64,000 bases of DNA. Origin: Artemisia argyi (lineage: Eukaryota > Streptophyta > Magnoliopsida > Asterales > Asteraceae). The stretch covers positions 58,539,338 to 58,603,337 of the forward strand of contig CM060691.1 in NCBI GenBank assembly GCA_030686995.1, written 5' to 3'. The notes beneath the pieces were generated by a model. The model made no database searches, had not been told where the DNA came from, and saw only the letters and a program-made list of their open reading frames with translations. Made by a program: the position numbers and the translations under genes. Positions within the stretch are counted from its first letter, which is position 1. Every line of letters starts with the position of its first letter. This document shows, one piece after another, positions 59,341 to 64,000 of the stretch.

Positions 59341-61050
59341 TCATTCCATTGTAAGCATCACATAACCATTTCTTGACAACACTTCAGCATCAATTGTGAA
59401 TCTAACCACTTGGTTTTCAGCAAATCCAACCTCATTCATGATTTGTTTCCATTTTTCAAGCATAACAACATGATCATCAAACTCTTTGACTCTTGATTTA
59501 TCGCTGTATTTTCTTAATACCAGTTCCTTCTCAAAAGACGAATGCAAATGACACAGCATGACCTTAGTTGGCTCATCAGAATCAATGTAGTTATACAGCT
59601 TATGTGTTCTGACAAAACCAAATGGTATTGTCTGCCCAAATGTATGAAAGAAAAATTTAAAATTTAAACCAACACAAAATACACAAATGATGTTGTATCA
59701 ATATAGTACACACTTACAAGGTAACCCTTTTTGGTAGTGCTTCCAAGCTTCTTAACAAAACTATAAGCATCACCAATCAAGTTGTTTGACAGGGCAATCT
59801 TTTTGTTTCTTGAAGCAGCGCATTTCTAAAAAACAATACCATATAAAAAACATAACCAAGATTACTGAATAGTTTCAGTATAAAATAATTGCAGTGAATT
59901 TTACTACCTTAGTTAGCTTTTTACCAACAGGAGGGTCCTTTCTTTTCTTGGCACATAAAGCATGATTATCAGGTTCAACATTCATATCGGATGGAAAAAC
60001 ATCATCTTCTTCAACCTTTACAACCTTTTCTGCAACCGGCCCCTATGACACAGTCTCATAAATGTTTATTGCTTATCGAAACTCATAACAAAAACTTCAT
60101 ATTTACAAAAACTTAATAGATACCAAAAAAAGTTAATTTTACTAACCAGTGCAAACGGAGGACATTTCAAACAAAAATCTGATGAGATCAGAGAAAGGTC
60201 GAGCTTTTTGCCAAAATGCAAATTCTAATAGACATTTATATGTCAGCAAAAATAGAAACAGCTACATACTCAGATAATAATAAAAAATTTACCAAAAACA
60301 TACTAACTTACGTCAAAATTTAGGGTCTTGACAAAAACCATCAGCATCATGTATTGTTAGGACAAAATGATGTCCAACAATGAAGTAGATAACAAAGGCT
60401 TGACTTCCGTCAATCATGTGATTGTCACAAAATTTATTCCACTCAGACCCACAGAAACCAGATGGTTGGTTCATATCAAAATCAACGTAAACTCTCATCC
60501 ACCCATCACAAGTTCTAACACAATATAAAGTCTGTTTTTTAAAGTCATATCCTTGAAGGAAACTTTCTGGCAACGGCTGCAATCAAATAACACGGAATGA
60601 TGCAAGTAGGTTAATATAAATCAGCAAATTATTTTAGTAGCTATCAAACTTACAAGACCTGGGATTACATTATACCTGTTTTAAAAAACTCATCTTTGAC
60701 GTCTGTACAACACATTTAGTCAGTTCATTTCCATTCGCTATCGTTTTAGATCCATTAACACAATTACCATGCTTATCAAAATTGCTGACAAGAACATATT
60801 AAGCATTCCTAACGTCAAATAAAACTACACAACCCTGCTTAAGCCCACTATCTTTTACACTCGTTTTCCAATCCTTTCCATATATAAGACCCAATTCACC
60901 ATCAATGACCTGAATCTTAAACTCATACACCGTATCAACCACCTTTGCGTACAGCCATTCACAGTCTTTACGGTCGGTAAGTTCAAACAATTTCAATGGA
61001 ACTTTCAAACCACTTTCGCTACCATTTTCAAACTTAACTAAAAAGGCCAT
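59341..61050 (-). pseudogene. B3-domain (REM-like) DNA-binding protein gene with two lesions
   Basis: Six exons on the minus strand, all GT-AG and phase 0: 61050-60676, 60576-60312, 60224-60147, 60042-59908, 59825-59718, 59631-59341 (TGA). Exon 1 looks like a B3 domain (FLVKFENGSESGLKVP.., IYGKDWKTSVKDSGLKQG, LFDV), exon 2 a second (YDFKKQTLYCVRTCDGWMRV, KFCDNHMIDGSQAFVIYF). Exon 4 is an acidic linker with KKRKDPPVGKK, a likely nuclear signal. Exons 5-6 form a third (IPFGFVRTHKLYN.. QIMNEVGFAENQVVRFTI). B3 proteins of this multi-domain type are plant transcription regulators. Lesions: TAA at 60801-60799 inside the first domain, and one extra T in a five-T run near 60335, making exon 2 265 nt instead of 264. 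ATG lies right after ccttacag, so a 5' UTR intron is possible. The other exons are intact, so the damage is recent or partly an assembly error. Confidence 0.7.
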
Positions 61051-61334
61051 CTGTAAGGTTTTACAAACTTAAAGTTACACAATAGCAGTGCCATTTGAGG
61101 GCATAATTTGTTGAAAGAAACAACATCTTATTGTAAACCAAAAACATAACACTTCAAAACAAAAATAGATGTTGTGAATTATCCTAAATATATGAATTGC
61201 ATTAAAGTTTACAGATGAAGGGTGCTTATCACAATCTGTTTTCGACATTACTGGGAAAGCTATCATTAAAATTATCAAAAATAACAAAAAAAAAATTGAA
61301 ATAAAACATCCCTGCTCAAGAACACTAACTTCTA
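61051..61334. other. Upstream region of B3 gene
   Basis: AT-rich. Possible 5' UTR intron ending at 61051. No other feature. Confidence 0.3.
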
Positions 61335-61437
61335 CAAACTCTATTCATTCCTTTCCATATATGATATGAAAATCTCCATCAATGTACCAAATCTTAAACT
61401 AATACACCTTATTCGCCACCTTTGCAACTTAAATATA
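61335..61437 (-). pseudogene. Duplicated piece of B3 exon 1
   Basis: The minus strand carries AKVANKVY, stop, FKI..IDGD..IIYGKE, then a stop. It matches exon 1 of the neighbouring B3 gene (AKVVDTVYEFKIQVIDGELGLIYGKDW) over about 90 bp, with several substitutions and two stops. Remnant of a partial tandem duplication. Confidence 0.65.
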
Positions 61438-62055
61438 ATAAATTCTGTTCCAAACTAACATAACTTTAGGGTGGTATTTCAGTTTTCAATCGATAAATTG
61501 TTATCACAATCTATAACAAATATTACTATGAAAAAGAAAAAGTAGTAGCAATAAACTAACACCATTGACATAAACAGTTTGGGGCTTTCAAAATTGGCAA
61601 CAATAAAAGCATGCAACGCCAATTACTGATTGGGGGTTTCACAGTTAAGCAACAATAAGGACATGCAGTATCAAAAATACCATATCTATCCAAATATAGA
61701 TAATCAATAACTAAAGAAAAAAGAATCTAAAGTTGCACACGCGTGTTAAAAAAGCCAAAAAACCATATACTGATTTTATATTATCATAATAACAGGAAAC
61801 CTAAATCAATACTAAACAAAAAACTCACGTTCTATTTTAGAAGAAGATACGGCATTTTAGAGATTGGGTGGAATGGGTTTTATTGATCCAAGGGATTTTA
61901 CTTAGTTTAATAGACATTAGGTGTATGAGTAATATAAAAATATAAAAAAAACAGTTAACAACAAAATAATTTAATATGTAAAAAATAAATAAAGTTAAGT
62001 AATGTATTACACAAACAACTTTAAAATAAATGTTATTAGTTGCAATTAGAATAAC
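61438..62055. other. AT-rich spacer
   Basis: No gene or repeat recognised. Confidence 0.35.
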
Positions 62056-62354
62056 TTAATAAAAAGAAAAATAATGAATTTTCAAATAACAATTAATCAT
62101 TGGAAAAAAAAAGCCTAAATCAATCATGTAATCGTCGTCAATATCGTGTCCAGAAGCGTTCATCTGCTCAACTAATGTTGATGCCTTTGTCAATTTTGAT
62201 ATTAGCTTTCTCATGTCACGAACACTGATTAGCCGACTTCCATGATAATTCTTAATTCAATCAATGAGCGATCCACTTTCATTTGCATCTGTAAATAATA
62301 TAAACATAAAGACATAATCATTGGTTGAGCAAATACTACAAACAATAATATTAG

Positions 62355-62397
<43 letters not shown>

Positions 62398-62466
62398 ATG
62401 GTTATTTGTTGGTTTAGTTTCATTTGTTTTGTTTGCAGTTTCCTCCGATGAAGATTTATCATTCAT
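62056..62466 (-). pseudogene. Small two-exon gene, unknown, with nonsense codon
   Basis: Exon 1 62466-62397 (MNDKSSSEETANKTNETKP..) ends at G|GTATATA. The intron contains the (TA)n tract at 62359-62395. Exon 2 starts at 62288 after tttacag in the right phase (DANESGSLID), meets TGA at 62259-62257, and stays open to 62056 (SRLISVRDMRKLISKLTKA, STLVEQMNASGHDIDDDY). Not recognised. The open frame beyond the stop suggests a single disabling mutation. Confidence 0.45.
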
Positions 62467-63033
62467 ATTTGATACTTTTGTAGAATAGGTGCAGCAAAAA
62501 AATTAGGGTTTCAAGAAGACAATTTGGTTTTCTTTTTATAATGTAAGTAAAAATATAAAACATATCTAAATCTAAAAATCATTTTTTAAAGAGAAAATAT
62601 ACGCATATTAATATACAATATATTTTACTTTAAATACATTTAATGCTAACATAGAATTATAAACTAATTTTTTTAAGAAATATATTCTATATATCATTTT
62701 TAATACAAAAAAAATACGAAAAATAAATTAATTGGTTATTAATAACAAACATGATAATTATAACTTCAACTAAACATGTGAATGACATAAATTAAAGATG
62801 TAAGTTATAAATATATAATAAATGTAAATGCGTAGAATAAATTAATACATATGTGATTAAATTAATGATTGTAAATAGTACTCAAATATTTAACATATTT
62901 AAACAAATTTAACGTTAGATAATTAATCGTATTGCAAACATTACAACTGTACCCAAAAAAAAAAAATAAAAAAAAATAATAATAATAATAATAAAACAAA
63001 AAAAAACATGATTCGTGCAAACCACAAAGCATT
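62467..63033. other. AT-rich spacer before Helitron 3' end
   Basis: No gene. Contains A-runs and an (AAT)n stretch at 62976-62993. Confidence 0.35.
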
Positions 63034-63062
63034 CCCGCCCATTGGGCGGGCCATGACCACTA

Positions 63063-63063
<1 letters not shown>
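63034..63063 (+). mobile_element. Helitron 3' terminus
   Basis: Hairpin CCCGCCC (63034-63040) / GGGCGGG (63044-63050) with a 3-nt loop, then ccatgacca and terminal CTAG (63060-63063) followed by T. This matches the plant Helitron 3' signature. The body lies to the left on the plus strand; the 5' end was not found, so the Helitron may include part or all of the 51-63 kb gene-fragment region. Confidence 0.7.

Positions 63064-63064
<1 letters not shown>

Positions 63065-63148
<84 letters not shown>
63065..63148. repeat. (TA)n microsatellite
   Basis: About 40 TA units directly after the Helitron 3' end. Confidence 0.95.
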
Positions 63149-63150
<2 letters not shown>

Positions 63151-63617
63151 AATAAGATCAATCTTAAAGTTGTAAAAATAAGATCCAACTAAAATCTGAC
63201 AAGTGACACTCTCGTTAAAATAAAATAAAAATTTTTATTGATTACAACTAAAATTGTTAAAGTTCCGATGGTTTTCTTTTTTAAATTGACGAAACCAAGG
63301 TGATACACTTTGATTCGACACGTAATGTATCAAGTTAAGGTGATACACTTTGATAAATTATTAATTAGTATAATATACATTAGATTGTTACCATCTAATG
63401 AGTCGCATGTGGTGCAAGTAGTTAGTTCTAATACGTTTAATTTGTTACATATGTGTTGTACTATTTTTAGGTGACCTCCCTGTTCAGACTGTGGAACAAA
63501 GAACGTTCATGGTGAGATTTGGAAGTTTAGGTGTATTTATAGGGGCACCTAGGGTGCGTCTTTTGACGACTGGGTGGGGTAGTTTCGTAAACCAGAAAAA
63601 ATTTGTCGCTGGTCACA
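63149..63617. other. Unassigned sequence
   Basis: An open stretch at 63476-63660 on the plus strand (..FGSLGVFIGAPRVRLLTTGW..) follows a tttttag acceptor-like site but is not recognised. Confidence 0.3.
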
Positions 63618-63916
63618 ATGAAAGAAGAAGGTTTCACAGACGAGCAACTAGAGTCTTATATTAAGAATGTCTGAAACCTATTATTGCTCCCAAATGAAGA
63701 AGCACAATGGTCTGTATTATCCATGCCATCCCCGGTAGATGATAAGAATACAACAACCACAAACTCAGGGCTGTCACTTGATGATGTAAATAATATGAAA
63801 GAGGCAGTAGACAAATCACAGGGGCTGAACCTGTACATAAAAATTTGGATGATACAGTTGATGATGAAGGCTTGAAAGAGTTGTTTTCTTCTTATTATAC
63901 TATAACTTCATGCAAG
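63618..63916 (+). pseudogene. Poly(A)-binding protein RRM4 fragment, frameshifted
   Basis: From about 63795 the frame reads MKEAVDKSQGLNLYIK. One base later in register it continues NLDDTVDDEGLKELFSSY, TITSCK, up to a donor-like AAG|GTTTGT at 63916. This matches the linker and start of the fourth RNA-recognition motif of plant poly(A)-binding proteins (RNP2-like LYIKNL). One A is missing from the run at 63838-63843, breaking the frame. The upstream part in the same frame (MKEEGFTDEQLESYIKNV, TGA, then ..SPVDDKNTTTTNSGLSLDD) is not recognised. No other motif of the protein is present in the window, so this is a captured or relic exon. Confidence 0.6.
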
Positions 63917-64000
63917 GTTTGTGGGGTTTGAAAGCATCTTATTCTACCTAAACTTTAGCCTTGGAATTGGCTACGCTGAAATTTTCCGATTATTTCTAGT

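Overview
This is a stretch of plant nuclear DNA. Most of it is LTR retrotransposons nested inside one another, with Helitron ends, a hAT-type MITE, a foldback element and decayed host-gene or Helitron-captured fragments between them. The retroelement proteins at 130-4365 and 40288-42690 resemble ones I remember from daisy-family (Asteraceae) genomes such as Tanacetum and lettuce. That placement is from memory; no search was run.

Layout. 1-6993: 3' half of a Ty1/copia element with a 1411-codon extra ORF downstream of the missing pol, several GGGGGAG polypurine tracts and a 343-bp 3' LTR; it sits inside a 'family B' LTR (6994-10433), which is followed by the tail of a 'family A' LTR (10456-10670). 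10671-20792: a replication protein A-like (RPA) pseudogene split by a 7.9-kb copia-type element (11439-19299) that has near-identical ends, an interior with no readable pol, and a hAT MITE inside it. 21.5-26.4 kb: two small broken genes with acidic or basic stretches, a tandem duplication, a small Helitron (24215-25460) and a foldback element. 26.4-30.4 kb: a truncated family B copy. 31906-50354: a family A Ty3/gypsy element (gag and protease only) inserted in an (AT)n tract and split by a family B element (35774-46618), whose 3.73-kb LTRs are longer than its 3.38-kb interior.

50.4-64 kb is older DNA: a tRNA-like SINE head, a spliced gene remnant ending in a truncated Helitron helicase segment, a three-exon gene sharing a domain with the copia extra ORF, a run of degenerate coiled-coil modules, a six-exon B3-domain gene with two lesions, a small two-exon gene with a nonsense codon, a second Helitron 3' end and a poly(A)-binding-protein fragment.

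No pathway is encoded here. No intact reverse transcriptase or integrase was seen, so every element must have moved with proteins supplied from elsewhere. The best candidates for something undescribed are the 54191-58766 locus (domain shared with the retroelement, then repeated coiled-coil modules), the family B long-LTR element with its cysteine-rich ORF, and the copia extra ORF with its splice-acceptor-like start. Exon models rest on GT-AG sites, phase and codon continuity read by eye. Degrees of identity are visual estimates.
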